Assembly: GCA_035628505.1 (NCBI GenBank)
Contig: DASPJR010000212.1
Span: forward strand, 1-16,512
Length of the DNA stretch: 16,512 nt
Direction: 5' to 3'
DNA from: DASPJR01 sp035628505
GTDB lineage: Bacteria > Planctomycetota > SZUA-567 > H5-PLA8
A program made the translations under genes and the position numbers. Under the pieces are notes generated by a model. That model saw only the letters and a list, made by a program, of their open reading frames with translations, had not been told where the DNA came from and searched no databases. Positions 1-7,980 of this stretch are shown in pieces (position 1 is the first letter of the stretch; each line of letters opens with the position of its first letter).

Positions 1-500
1 GAAAGCAGGAACTTGTTCCAGACGTTCTCGAGGCAGATGCTGACCTTCAGTTTCTCGGCGAGCTTCACGCACTGCTTGATGCTCTGCTGGCTCTGCTTGT
101 AGCAGACGTCGTAGCGGACGTGTTCGCTGTTGGGATCGAAGAACACGTCGACGGCGCCGGGAACGACGAGGATCGCGTCAACGCCGATCCAGTTCGCGAT
201 CTGGAGGTACTTCTTGGTGTACTCAACGGCCTGCTTGCGAACGTCGGCTTTGCCGGAAGTCAGTGACGTCGCCCAGTACTGGCCGGTGGCGAGAGAACTG
301 ATCTCCACACCGATGGACTTGGCCATCTTCGCGATGTCTTTGCAGGTGGCTTCGGTGACATCCCACGTCAGCGCGCCGCCCGGCGGGCAGAGTTCAACGC
401 TGTCGAAACCTTTCTGCTTTGCTTCTTTTAGAACGGATTCGATGTTGGCCTTGCCTTCAAGGCCGCCCTCGAAGGACCAATAGCTGATCCCTTTTTTCAT
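1..500 (-). CDS. Sugar phosphate isomerase/epimerase (AP-endonuclease-2-type TIM barrel), 3' end beyond window
   Basis: The reading frame opens at an ATG (498-500, minus strand) and runs open to base 1, giving 166 residues with no stop, so the C-terminal part lies outside the window. The protein begins MKKGISYWSFEGG, followed by a helix and the strand 'GFDSVELCPPGGALTW', as in the first beta-alpha units of xylose-isomerase-like TIM barrels. It ends near 'KVSICLENVWNKFLL', where Glu158 matches the metal-binding glutamate of the hydroxypyruvate isomerase / L-ribulose-5-phosphate 3-epimerase group. A purine-rich AGGGGG tract sits about 8 bases before the ATG. The family isomerises or epimerises ketoses using a divalent metal; the actual substrate cannot be read from this fragment. 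There is no signal peptide, so it should be cytoplasmic. It is divergent from the DUF155 gene across 173 bases. Confidence 0.85.
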   Translation of the reverse strand, partial: MKKGISYWSFEGGLEGKANIESVLKEAKQKGFDSVELCPPGGALTWDVTEATCKDIAKMAKSIGVEISSLATGQYWATSLTSGKADVRKQAVEYTKKYLQIANWIGVDAILVVPGAVDVFFDPNSEHVRYDVCYKQSQQSIKQCVKLAEKLKVSICLENVWNKFLL

Positions 501-673
501 GCGGATTCCCCCTCGCGGTGTAAGCGGAACCGTTCTCGCGGGATTCATGGCGCGTGCGCGCGCGGCTGAATCTTCAATCAGGTTCTCGTGTGTTTTTTGT
601 TGAGCGGCTTAGAATACTGCGTTTGCAACTCGGGCAACTGGATTTTCACGAATTCTCAACGCAGCGAGGAATC

Positions 674-1789
674 ATGGCTGTTGCCGGCGAAGTAATCGTG
701 ATGCGCGTCTATGATCTCGGCGCGACGCTTCACATGAACAAGGCGCGCGAGGTCCTTGGACCGATGGCCGCCGCCGCGACCGTGCAGTCGCCGCGTGCTG
801 TTCCTGAGTACGTCAGCTACGCCGCGCCCATCCCGCTTGATCTTAGCAGTTTGCGGCTCGAGATGACGGCCACGACCACGGCGGGCGCCAGTATTCCCGT
901 CTCGGTGTCCGCACGTCTATACGAAGTCGGAGCGCTCGCGATCTCCCTGCGGCTGACCGTAAAATGCGACAAGCTTTCCGAGCTGAACGCTTTCCCGAAT
1001 GCGAACTTCAGGCTCAATGGCCTTCCGGTGAAGCGTTCGGACATCTTCGGGCGGATCGTGGATGTCGTGCGCACGCAGGTGAAGCCCGCCGTCGATGAAG
1101 TCTTTGACGTGCCGGTCGATTCCGAGCCGTACACCGCCTTCTGTCTGGTCGAGGTGCCCGGCGGCGCCGAGAAAATTTTCCGCGACGAGCGCGCCCATAT
1201 GGCGGGGCTGCTGATCGGCGACGCGCAGCCTGAGCGGCTTTCATCCGGCGAGATCGAGGACACGCTGCGGAACTCGCACAGCTACTATCGAGACGATCTT
1301 GTGATCGCCGACTGGGACGCTGCGATCATTGTCGAACCAACAGGGCAGTACGAGGACATCCTCTACGTCTGCGAAGTGGCCAATCTGCAGTTGCTCGCGC
1401 TGCGCAAGTACGACGCGTATCTCGACAACACGCTTGAGAAGGGCTACGACGATTTCGAGCGCCTGACCAAAGGACCGCCGATCTGGACAGGCCGGGCGCG
1501 TGAGATGGTGCGGGAGCTTTCCGAAGTGCGCATGGACCTCGCGCAAGTCACCGACGAAGTGGCGAACACGGCGAAGTTCTTCGGAGATTGGTACACGGCG
1601 CGGGTCTACATGGGGTTGGCCGAGAAGCTGCACATTGCGGATTATCACAAGATCGTCGAGGAGAAGCTCGCGACGCTCAACGATCTCTACCAGAGCGTCT
1701 CGAATGAAATCATCAGCCGGCAGAACCTCGTGCTGGAGGCGACGATCGTGCTGCTGATCGTCTTTGAGGTGGTGATGGCGCTGATTTAG
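674..1789 (+). CDS. DUF155 / RMND1-Sif2 family protein with C-terminal membrane helix
   Basis: This is a 371-residue protein if translation starts at the ATG at 674 (MAVAGEVIVMRVYDLG). GAGGA lies 3 bases upstream, rather close. The frame stays open back to an ATG at 554, but that extension looks like translated intergenic sequence, so I prefer 674. The C-terminal half has the DUF155 pattern: an acidic 'VIADWDAAIIVEP' strand, a long alpha-helical region with 'EVANLQLLALRKYDAYLDNTLEKGYDDFERL', then 'LNDLYQSVSNEIISRQNLVLEATIVLLIVFEVVMALI'-type sequence ending in a hydrophobic helix (about residues 351-371) with the family's 'LE..IVLLI..EV' character. Eukaryotic members (RMND1) act in mitochondrial translation; the bacterial role is not established. 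It is probably a membrane-anchored protein. The N-terminal ~150 residues are not recognisable. Confidence 0.85.
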   Translation: MAVAGEVIVMRVYDLGATLHMNKAREVLGPMAAAATVQSPRAVPEYVSYAAPIPLDLSSLRLEMTATTTAGASIPVSVSARLYEVGALAISLRLTVKCDKLSELNAFPNANFRLNGLPVKRSDIFGRIVDVVRTQVKPAVDEVFDVPVDSEPYTAFCLVEVPGGAEKIFRDERAHMAGLLIGDAQPERLSSGEIEDTLRNSHSYYRDDLVIADWDAAIIVEPTGQYEDILYVCEVANLQLLALRKYDAYLDNTLEKGYDDFERLTKGPPIWTGRAREMVRELSEVRMDLAQVTDEVANTAKFFGDWYTARVYMGLAEKLHIADYHKIVEEKLATLNDLYQSVSNEIISRQNLVLEATIVLLIVFEVVMALI

Positions 1790-1829
1790 CTCGTTTGCTC
1801 GATGTGCGCTCCAAACAACTTTTACCGCC

Positions 1830-1856
1830 TTGACGTAGTTGGTGAAGAGAGATAAC
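1830..1856 (+). promoter_or_regulatory. Weak candidate sigma70-type promoter upstream of the S26-like gene
   Basis: TTGACG (1830-1835) is a 5/6 match to a -35 box. GATAAC (1851-1856) is a 4/6 match to a -10 box, but the 15-base spacer is short. It lies in the 111-base gap between the DUF155 gene and the GTG start at 1901, where a promoter for the three-gene envelope run would be expected. The assignment rests on position and partial consensus only. Confidence 0.3.
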
Positions 1857-1888
1857 AAGTCTTCCTTACTACAAGTGTCATCAGCATC

Positions 1889-1903
1889 GGAGGATGATCG
1901 GTG
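1889..1903 (+). promoter_or_regulatory. Shine-Dalgarno site fixing a GTG start
   Basis: GGAGG at 1889-1893 sits 7 bases before GTG at 1901-1903. The ATG inside this stretch (1894-1896) is in another frame. The site supports GTG 1901 as the start of the S26-like protein. Confidence 0.7.
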
Positions 1904-2365
1904 CACGAACTGGTCCGTACGATTCTGATCTACGTCGCGGTGCTGGCCCTTATTGTAGGCGGCTTCTACCTCTTTAAGCAGAACCGCTACAAGATTCAGA
2001 TGGAAGCCACTGATCGCAGCATGTCGCCGGAATATCAGACCGGCAGCTACAACGTAATCACCGGCGCCGCCATCCAGGCTGACGACGCGGTCGTCTTCGC
2101 TCTGCCTGAAAAACCGGATGAATGGCGGGCGGGCCGCGTGGTGGCCATGGCCGGGGCGCGGGTTGAAATTGATGAAAAGGGCCTCGTGAAGGTCAACGGC
2201 GCAGCGCATCGCACCAAATGCGAATCGCAGATCCGCCCCGTCGAGTTCGTCGTGCCGGCGGCATGTGTCTTCGTGCTGACCGATCAACCCGGATATATCG
2301 ATTCGGTGAAGCTTGGGCCCATACCGCTGTACCAGGTCATTGGTAAACTGAAACCGGGCGTCTAA
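1901..2365 (+). CDS. S26 signal-peptidase-like membrane protein lacking the general-base lysine
   Basis: The protein has 154 residues with an N-terminal membrane anchor (about residues 6-25) followed by an extracytoplasmic domain. The domain follows the order of signal peptidase I boxes: 'DRSMSP' (Ser40 at the nucleophile position), 'ADDAVVFALPE' (box C-like), 'GRVVAMAGARVEID..GLVKVNG' (box D-like) and 'VFVLTDQPGYIDSVKLGPIPLYQVIGK' (box E-like). In active enzymes the residue before the conserved Arg of box D is the catalytic Lys; here it is Gly78. Box E also has TDQPG where GDN is usual. Known family members cleave signal peptides of exported precursors; this one may be inactive or may use another base. 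It begins with GTG and precedes the TPR gene by 18 bases, so the two are probably co-transcribed. Confidence 0.75.
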   Translation: MHELVRTILIYVAVLALIVGGFYLFKQNRYKIQMEATDRSMSPEYQTGSYNVITGAAIQADDAVVFALPEKPDEWRAGRVVAMAGARVEIDEKGLVKVNGAAHRTKCESQIRPVEFVVPAACVFVLTDQPGYIDSVKLGPIPLYQVIGKLKPGV

Positions 2366-2383
2366 GAGACTGGACAGCAGCGC

Positions 2384-4477
2384 ATGAAAATCGGCCCGAT
2401 CGACATCTCTTACAAGATGATCATCTACACCGGCGCAATCGTGGCCGAGGTCATCGCGCTGCTCACCCTGTGGAACGCCAATTCCGAGATCCGGGCGGAA
2501 AGCATCTACCGGCAAAGCGTGCAGCGCGGGTTGTACGATGCGCAGCAGGAAGGCGTGGCGGCGTCGATCGACGCCGTACAGAAGGTGATTGGCTATAGCC
2601 CCAAACGCGTGGATGCGCGTTTGTATCTTGGCGCGCTTCAGTACCGCCAGAAGGAGTTCAAGGCTGCGCAGAAGTCCTTCGAAGAGGCCGCGGCAATGCC
2701 GAACGCCACCGCGCAGCACAAAGCCTGGGCGTTATGCGGCGCGGCGGCATCGTCGTTCTCGGCCGCAACTAAAGAGGACGGCGCAAAGGCGGGATCGGAG
2801 GCTGAGCGTCTCTTCAAACAGGCCAGCGAGATCAAGTTCGACAATGGCAAACGGAGCGCCGACGCGCTCGCGGGGCTCGCCATCCTGGCGTATCTTCGCG
2901 GAGCCGACAAAGATGCGCTCACGCTCTCAAACCAGGCGCTCGAAGCGGGCGACCCACCGGCGTTAAAGGTGCTCGCGCAGGTCTACAACATCCGGGGATT
3001 GATCCAGGCCAAACAGGGCCTTGCCCGTGAGGCTACCGCATCCTTCACACAGGCGCAGTTCCTGCGGCCCGACCGGACGGACTTTGGTGAAAGCCGCCGC
3101 CTGTCGTACCTCGCGGCCGTCACTGAGAAGAGCCTCACCGATCAGCAGCGCCAGGACATGCTGGCAAAGATCGAGCGCGATCTGAGCACGTACGGCAAGC
3201 ATCAGTCACTGGCGCTCATGGTCATTGGCCAGGCGCACGGCTCGTTTAAGTCGCAGAAGGATTACATGAAACGCGGCTATGTCGACGCGATGCAGGCCTT
3301 CGCGCGGGCCATTAACCGCGATCCCGCCGAGCTTCGCTGCTATCGCGCAAAGAGCAACCTGATCGAAGACCGTATCAACGATCTCGTGCAGACCCTGACC
3401 TCGCCGATCAGCGGATTGAAAGGTGAAACACCGGTCATCAGCGCCTGGGGCGGCCCGAAAACGCGCTTCGCTCCGCTGGACGTCGGCGCAATCAACGAAA
3501 TTCGCACGTTGCTGAACGAGATGGAGAGTCTCTGGGGTATCGTCGCCGAGCGCTCCTCTGGCGGAGACAAGGTAGAGGCGCGCCTGAGGCAGGTGGCCGC
3601 CGTGCGCCGGCTCTACTGGACGTCGCAGGAGAACGACATCGCGACGCATAAGGCGCTCTTCGACAAGATGGTCAAGCTCTGCAACGAGATCATCACGCTT
3701 GATCCGAAGAGCGGCCAGGGCCACTTCACGCTCGCACTTGTCCACGTGGACCGCGGCGATTTCGGTGCGGCGATGACAAGCGCCAAAGCCGCGAAGGCCA
3801 ATGGACTGGCGCTGCCGGAGGTTGACAGGCTGATTGAGGGCCTCGCTCTGAAGCCTGAAATCTTCGACATTCGCCCGACGGACAAGCGGCGCTGGTTTGG
3901 AACAGTTCCGCTGCTTTCCGGCTCGCTGCGCTCAACCTCGACGGCGTACAAGGACGTCAAGATGCAGGTAGACGGCAAGGACATCCAACCGATTGTCGCT
4001 GGAACGCAGGTGATGTTCGTGCCCGAAGAAAACTTCAGCATGGACGGCAGCCACACCGTGAAGATCACGATTACAGACAAGTTCGACAGCGTGGTCGAGT
4101 TCCCGGAATTCAGTTTCGGCGTCGATAAGAAGGCGCCCACCATCAAAGTGCTGCCCGACAGCGGCGCGATCGAGAAGAAGCCCGTCTTCAACATTACGCT
4201 GGGGGATGCCTCCGGTGTGGACGCAAGTGCCACGCTTGTGGTCTTCAAGACGGTCAAAGGCCCGCAGATGATCACGCGCGAGCTCGTGAAGGACGGCAAA
4301 TACAAGATCGGCTTCCCTGATCTGAAGCCGCCGGTGCGCGCGAATACCCTCGCGGGTGAAAGTTTCGTGGTCACGCCAGGGCAGGAATTGCAGCCCGGGG
4401 AGTACTCCCTTGTGATCACGAGCACCGATTTGAACGGCAACACCGCGACGGAAACGAAGACTTACACGGTAAAGTAG
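2384..4477 (+). CDS. Membrane-anchored TPR protein with C-terminal Ig-like domains
   Basis: The protein has 697 residues. An N-terminal helix (about 12-30, 'MIIYTGAIVAEVIALLTLW') anchors it, and the rest should be extracytoplasmic. TPR-type helical pairs are visible at about 43-115 ('ARLYLGALQYRQKEFKAAQKSFEEA'), about 165-245 and again about 434-480 ('LDPKSGQGHFTLALVHVDRGDFGAAM'). From about residue 520 it changes to beta-rich sequence: one Ig-like segment (about 528-582, 'SHTVKITITDKFDSVVEF') and a second starting 'VDKKAPTIKVLPDSG', the usual opening of bacterial Ig-like repeats, running to the C-terminus. TPR domains bind protein partners, and Ig-like domains are typical of surface adhesion or scaffolding. 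No enzyme motif is present. It lies between the S26-like gene and the zinc-ribbon/toroid gene with 18- and 20-base gaps, which suggests an envelope assembly. The specific role is unknown. Confidence 0.85.
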   Translation: MKIGPIDISYKMIIYTGAIVAEVIALLTLWNANSEIRAESIYRQSVQRGLYDAQQEGVAASIDAVQKVIGYSPKRVDARLYLGALQYRQKEFKAAQKSFEEAAAMPNATAQHKAWALCGAAASSFSAATKEDGAKAGSEAERLFKQASEIKFDNGKRSADALAGLAILAYLRGADKDALTLSNQALEAGDPPALKVLAQVYNIRGLIQAKQGLAREATASFTQAQFLRPDRTDFGESRRLSYLAAVTEKSLTDQQRQDMLAKIERDLSTYGKHQSLALMVIGQAHGSFKSQKDYMKRGYVDAMQAFARAINRDPAELRCYRAKSNLIEDRINDLVQTLTSPISGLKGETPVISAWGGPKTRFAPLDVGAINEIRTLLNEMESLWGIVAERSSGGDKVEARLRQVAAVRRLYWTSQENDIATHKALFDKMVKLCNEIITLDPKSGQGHFTLALVHVDRGDFGAAMTSAKAAKANGLALPEVDRLIEGLALKPEIFDIRPTDKRRWFGTVPLLSGSLRSTSTAYKDVKMQVDGKDIQPIVAGTQVMFVPEENFSMDGSHTVKITITDKFDSVVEFPEFSFGVDKKAPTIKVLPDSGAIEKKPVFNITLGDASGVDASATLVVFKTVKGPQMITRELVKDGKYKIGFPDLKPPVRANTLAGESFVVTPGQELQPGEYSLVITSTDLNGNTATETKTYTVK

Positions 4478-4497
4478 CAGCAGAGGATTCTCTTCTA

Positions 4498-6006
4498 ATG
4501 AAGTGTACGCATTGCGGCGCGGAAATGATGTTGCGGCAGGAGCACTGTCCGAGCTGCGGCCAGAAAGCGGTCTTCGACTTTGACGTGCTCGCGCAAAGCG
4601 TGCATGAGGACGCAGCGCGCCGCCGTGGCGAACAGATCGAGGGCTGGCTGAAGTGGGTCGTCCTGCTGCTGATGATCGTTGGCGCCGCCGTGTACGGTTT
4701 GAACAATCTGTACGATCAGCCGCTCGCGTTTGATGGCGGCGCGGTGCCCGCACTGCAGGTCGAAGAGGTCGTGCCGGTGACGGGAATCACGCCGGCGCTC
4801 GCTCCCTACACGGACCCTCGCCCGAGCCCTCCGTTGCCGGAACCGACGATGCGGGTGTTTGGATATCGAAAGGACCCGGTCAAAGCCAAACTGCGCGCAC
4901 AGAACGGCGGCAACAAACGCGAAGGATTCCAGAAAGGCACCGTGCCCGCGATTCAGGACGGCTTGCGGATGCTTGGCCAGATGCAGCGTTCCGATGGTTC
5001 CTGGATGGTCGAGACAGTGCCGTCGGACAAGTTCGATCCGTGGGAAACGAAGAATTTCCAGTGGCTGCGCGTCGGCGTTTCGTCACTGGCCATCCTCGCG
5101 TTTCTGGGGGAAGGCGAAAGCTGGCTGACGGATGAGAAATCCGGCACACGTTCCCTACACGCGGACCGTGTGAAAAACGGCGTCGCATGGCTGATGACGC
5201 AGCAGGACGCGGAGACCGGCCGCTTCGGGCCGAACGCCGACAACACTGACCGTTCGATGTACAACCACATGCTGTACAACCACGGTCTTGCCACGCTGGC
5301 CATGAGTGAAGCCGCCGGCATCAGCGGTGACAAGACTGTTCGAGCCTCGGCTCAAAAGGGCATAGACTTCATCCTGAGAACCCAGGCGCCGGAGGGCGGC
5401 TGGAACTTCCAGGGCAACGCGCAGGGCGATTCGGAAACGCCGCTCAGCGCGTGGAACGTCCAGGCGCTGTATGCGGCCCGCGAAGCTGGCCTCAAGGTTT
5501 CCGAAGACGCCTTCAACCGGGCGCTCGAGTTCTACCGCCGTTCGACGCTGATCGAGAAGGACGGGCCGCGCGTGAGCTGGAGCATCAAGAACGACGACCG
5601 CGTGGGCCGCCTGAGCCTGCTGGGCGTGACCTTGATGATGCGGCAGATGCTCGGAGAAGATCCGCGCGCAAAGGATCTGCAACTCGTTGCGTCCAAGCTG
5701 CAGGACAATCCGATCAACGTCGTCAAAGAGTGGGGCGTGGGCTGGTCTGAAAGGATGGCACGCAACGACAACGACGCGCGTGCGAAGTACGATCCGTTCC
5801 ACATCTACTTCACGACGTATGGCATGTTCATCCGCGGCGGGAAGGACTGGGCCACGTGGTCTGAGGTCATGCGCAAGGCCGTCACGGAGATGCAGGACAG
5901 CGACGGCTGCTGGCGCTGCAACGACGTCTTCACCAGGCAGGCGGGCTTCGCCTACTCGACGGCGTTGAGCATCCTGACGTTGCAGGTGTATTACCGCCTG
6001 CAGTAG
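4498..6006 (+). CDS. Zinc-ribbon / TM / prenyltransferase-squalene-oxidase-like toroid protein
   Basis: The protein has 502 residues in three parts. Residues 3-20 form a zinc ribbon (C3xxC6 ... C17xxC20, 'CTHCG...CPSCG'). A single membrane helix follows at about 52-68, then a proline-rich linker (about 100-117). The remainder is an alpha/alpha toroid of the terpenoid cyclase/prenyltransferase type, with QW-like repeats ending in 'Q..DGSW' (~162-169), 'Q..TGRFG' (~236-244), 'Q.PEGGWNF' (~296-304) and 'Q.SDGCW' (~466-472). The class II cyclase DxDD motif is absent, so hopene or squalene cyclisation is unlikely; the fold may bind protein or lipid. The topology predicts a cytoplasmic zinc ribbon and an external toroid. 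AGAGGA lies 10 bases before the ATG. It is the third gene of the envelope run. Confidence 0.85.
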   Translation: MKCTHCGAEMMLRQEHCPSCGQKAVFDFDVLAQSVHEDAARRRGEQIEGWLKWVVLLLMIVGAAVYGLNNLYDQPLAFDGGAVPALQVEEVVPVTGITPALAPYTDPRPSPPLPEPTMRVFGYRKDPVKAKLRAQNGGNKREGFQKGTVPAIQDGLRMLGQMQRSDGSWMVETVPSDKFDPWETKNFQWLRVGVSSLAILAFLGEGESWLTDEKSGTRSLHADRVKNGVAWLMTQQDAETGRFGPNADNTDRSMYNHMLYNHGLATLAMSEAAGISGDKTVRASAQKGIDFILRTQAPEGGWNFQGNAQGDSETPLSAWNVQALYAAREAGLKVSEDAFNRALEFYRRSTLIEKDGPRVSWSIKNDDRVGRLSLLGVTLMMRQMLGEDPRAKDLQLVASKLQDNPINVVKEWGVGWSERMARNDNDARAKYDPFHIYFTTYGMFIRGGKDWATWSEVMRKAVTEMQDSDGCWRCNDVFTRQAGFAYSTALSILTLQVYYRLQ

Positions 6007-6112
6007 CCTTTTAAACGGCAAGCCATTTGAGTCTGCGTGGGCATGCTTTCGCGAATGCCGGCGCGACACCGCAATGGATCAAAATTCCGACGCGGCGTGC
6101 TCAGAAATCCGC

Positions 6113-6118
6113 CTATAA
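6113..6118 (+). promoter_or_regulatory. Consensus -10 hexamer immediately before a GTG start
   Basis: TATAAT is a perfect -10 box. It ends 8 bases before the GTG at 6127, so transcription would begin at or next to the start codon and the message would be leaderless. No good -35 box is seen at 16-18 bases upstream. No Shine-Dalgarno sequence precedes the GTG, which fits this reading. Confidence 0.45.
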
Positions 6119-6126
6119 TCGGCGCC

Positions 6127-7971
6127 GTGATCCGCTTTTTCCTGAAGAGTGCAACGTTTGGGCTGCTGATTTCTGCCGCACTTAAAGCGGCCGAAACGCT
6201 TCCGGGTGAACGCGCGTTGCAGACGGAGCTGAAAGTCAGCGGACCGTCGGTTTATATGCGCGCACCGGTCGGCCTTCGTTATCGGCCGGGATGCCTGTTC
6301 CCACTGCAGTTCCGGATTCATAACCCCGGCGCTGCGTTTAGCGGCGAGGTCTTCACCGTCGAAGGCGCCAACGACGACGGGCTGCGGAGCGGCGACTTCA
6401 GCGCGCTCGGGTTTCAAACCCAGAGTTCCCGTCTCGTCACCCTGCCCGTACGCGCGCCCGCGGTGATGGCGAATCTTTCTCTGGTCGTGCGCGGAAGCGA
6501 AAGCGAAGGCGGCGTGGCCGTGCAGCGTTTCCGCACGCGGCTGCGCGATCTGAAGCCGCTGCCTCCGGACGCGCGGCTGATTCTGAGCATCGGGCGGCCC
6601 GGATACGAACTCCGCTCTGGTGTCGACGCGGTCGTGTCGCAGAGCTCCGCCGAAATGCTCGACGAATTCTGGATGTATGACGGTGTGGACCTTGTGGTTC
6701 TTCGCGACGATGTGTTCCGCGAGTCCCGTCCCGCTGCGCGCGAGGCGCTGCGGATGTTCCTGCTTGGTGGTGGCCGGCTGCTGCTCACTTCTGATGCTGC
6801 CCTGCAGGCGGCCGCGGCTGAGCGTCTGCTTCCGTTCGAGCCTGGACCGATCGGTTCGAGTCTGGCCTGGTGGGAGCAGAACGCGGGACTGAAGCGTTCC
6901 GATATCCTTGCAGAGAAGGACAACCGTCCGGTCTACTGCCGGCTGCGCATGGGCTTGGGCGAGGTCGTCTTCCGCTTTCCCGCCACAGATGAAGTCATCG
7001 CGCGCGATATGGGGCAGGCAGTGTTTTCTCATCCCGCGCTATACCGGGCGCGCGAAAAGCATGCGGATTGGCGCATTCAGCCCGACCGCTTCTTGGCATT
7101 TTCGTACAACCAGGTCCATCCCGGAAGGGCGGGGCGCGCCTTGTTGTGGCTTGGACTGGGCGCATTGATGTTGTGCGTCTTTCTGATTCTCGCCGTAACC
7201 AGCCGCGGGCGTCTGGAGTCTGCGGGGCTACCCGTAGCGTTCGCGGCCCTGATCGTCGTGATGCTCGCGCAATGGTTTCCGGAGCCGGACCTGATTGCAT
7301 CTCGCGTCGTATGGCAGCGCCAGCCAGCGGACGGCCGCGTTTCGCATTGGCAGGAATGGAAGCTCGTCGAGTCGTTTCGCCGCACGACTGAGGTGTCGGC
7401 TATGTCGCCGGAACAGGGAACACTGTCGCTGCTCGTTCCATCGGCGGAAGATCTCGCCGAAGCGCAGGCCGATCTCGAGCGCGGCGACAGACGCTTGAGT
7501 CTGGATCATGTCTGGGTGCAACCGTCTGAGCCGGTCCTGCTGCATGCTTCAAGAATTGAGTCGGCCACGCCGGCGGCGGGCGTGGAGCTTGTCGCCGACA
7601 GCCGGATCAAGATCAACCTGCCGGGCGTGTTAAATCCAGGCGTGCAGAAGAAGCTGATGATTCTCGCGCGCGCCAATGGCACGCTCTGGTACATCGCGCC
7701 AAATGCAACGGGCTACGATATCCGCCAGTTCGACAGCACGCTCGCGGCGGTTCAGTCCTCTCTGCGCGTTGCCGGCGACAAGGCCCGCGCCCGAGCCGCG
7801 GCTCTTGGCTGGGCGACGCGCGATGCGCTGCGTTCGAAGCGCGACGTCCTCATCTGCTGGGGAGAAGCCCCGGAAGAGGACGTAAAGTCACTGGTGGAGC
7901 TCGAGCCGGCCAATTATGAAGTGGCGTCGTCCTTCTTCATGAGCTCCATGGAAGTCCGCATTAAGGAGTGA
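6127..7971 (+). CDS. Large exported/membrane protein with GATase-like segment and two TM helices
   Basis: The protein has 614 residues from GTG 6127. The frame is open back to ATG 6037 or 6043, but that adds an Arg-rich stretch in front of a clear signal sequence ('VIRFFLKSATFGLLISAALKAAE'), and TATAAT lies inside that extension, so I choose 6127. A beta-rich N-terminal half is followed, at about residues 140-245, by a segment resembling the class-I glutamine-amidotransferase-like fold of planctomycete membrane proteins ('DGVDLVVLRDDVF', 'ALRMFLLGGGRLLLTSD'); no catalytic Cys/His set is evident. Two membrane helices follow (about 337-358 and 368-383), then a C-terminal domain of about 230 residues. 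The architecture resembles large envelope proteins found beside ABC-2 or BatA-like systems. The function is not known. It is followed by hisA after 9 bases. Confidence 0.8.
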   Translation: MIRFFLKSATFGLLISAALKAAETLPGERALQTELKVSGPSVYMRAPVGLRYRPGCLFPLQFRIHNPGAAFSGEVFTVEGANDDGLRSGDFSALGFQTQSSRLVTLPVRAPAVMANLSLVVRGSESEGGVAVQRFRTRLRDLKPLPPDARLILSIGRPGYELRSGVDAVVSQSSAEMLDEFWMYDGVDLVVLRDDVFRESRPAAREALRMFLLGGGRLLLTSDAALQAAAAERLLPFEPGPIGSSLAWWEQNAGLKRSDILAEKDNRPVYCRLRMGLGEVVFRFPATDEVIARDMGQAVFSHPALYRAREKHADWRIQPDRFLAFSYNQVHPGRAGRALLWLGLGALMLCVFLILAVTSRGRLESAGLPVAFAALIVVMLAQWFPEPDLIASRVVWQRQPADGRVSHWQEWKLVESFRRTTEVSAMSPEQGTLSLLVPSAEDLAEAQADLERGDRRLSLDHVWVQPSEPVLLHASRIESATPAAGVELVADSRIKINLPGVLNPGVQKKLMILARANGTLWYIAPNATGYDIRQFDSTLAAVQSSLRVAGDKARARAAALGWATRDALRSKRDVLICWGEAPEEDVKSLVELEPANYEVASSFFMSSMEVRIKE

Positions 7972-7980
7972 GACTGTCTG

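Noticed and set aside
1241..2719. Long minus-strand ORF of 492 residues
   Set aside because: It is antisense to the DUF155, S26-like and TPR genes, spans their intergenic gap, and is rich in His, Arg and Asp with no recognisable domain; a GC-rich shadow frame.
3613..4753. Two long minus-strand ORFs opposite the TPR gene end
   Set aside because: Both lie antisense to well-supported coding sequence with Ig-like and zinc-ribbon motifs and show no domain of their own.
6037..6126. Upstream ATG start for the large membrane protein
   Set aside because: It would put about 30 Arg-rich residues in front of a signal peptide and place TATAAT inside the coding region.
5155..7032. Minus-strand ORFs of about 300 residues opposite the toroid and membrane protein genes
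   Set aside because: Composition is Arg/His/Ala-rich and the plus-strand frames carry clear motifs.
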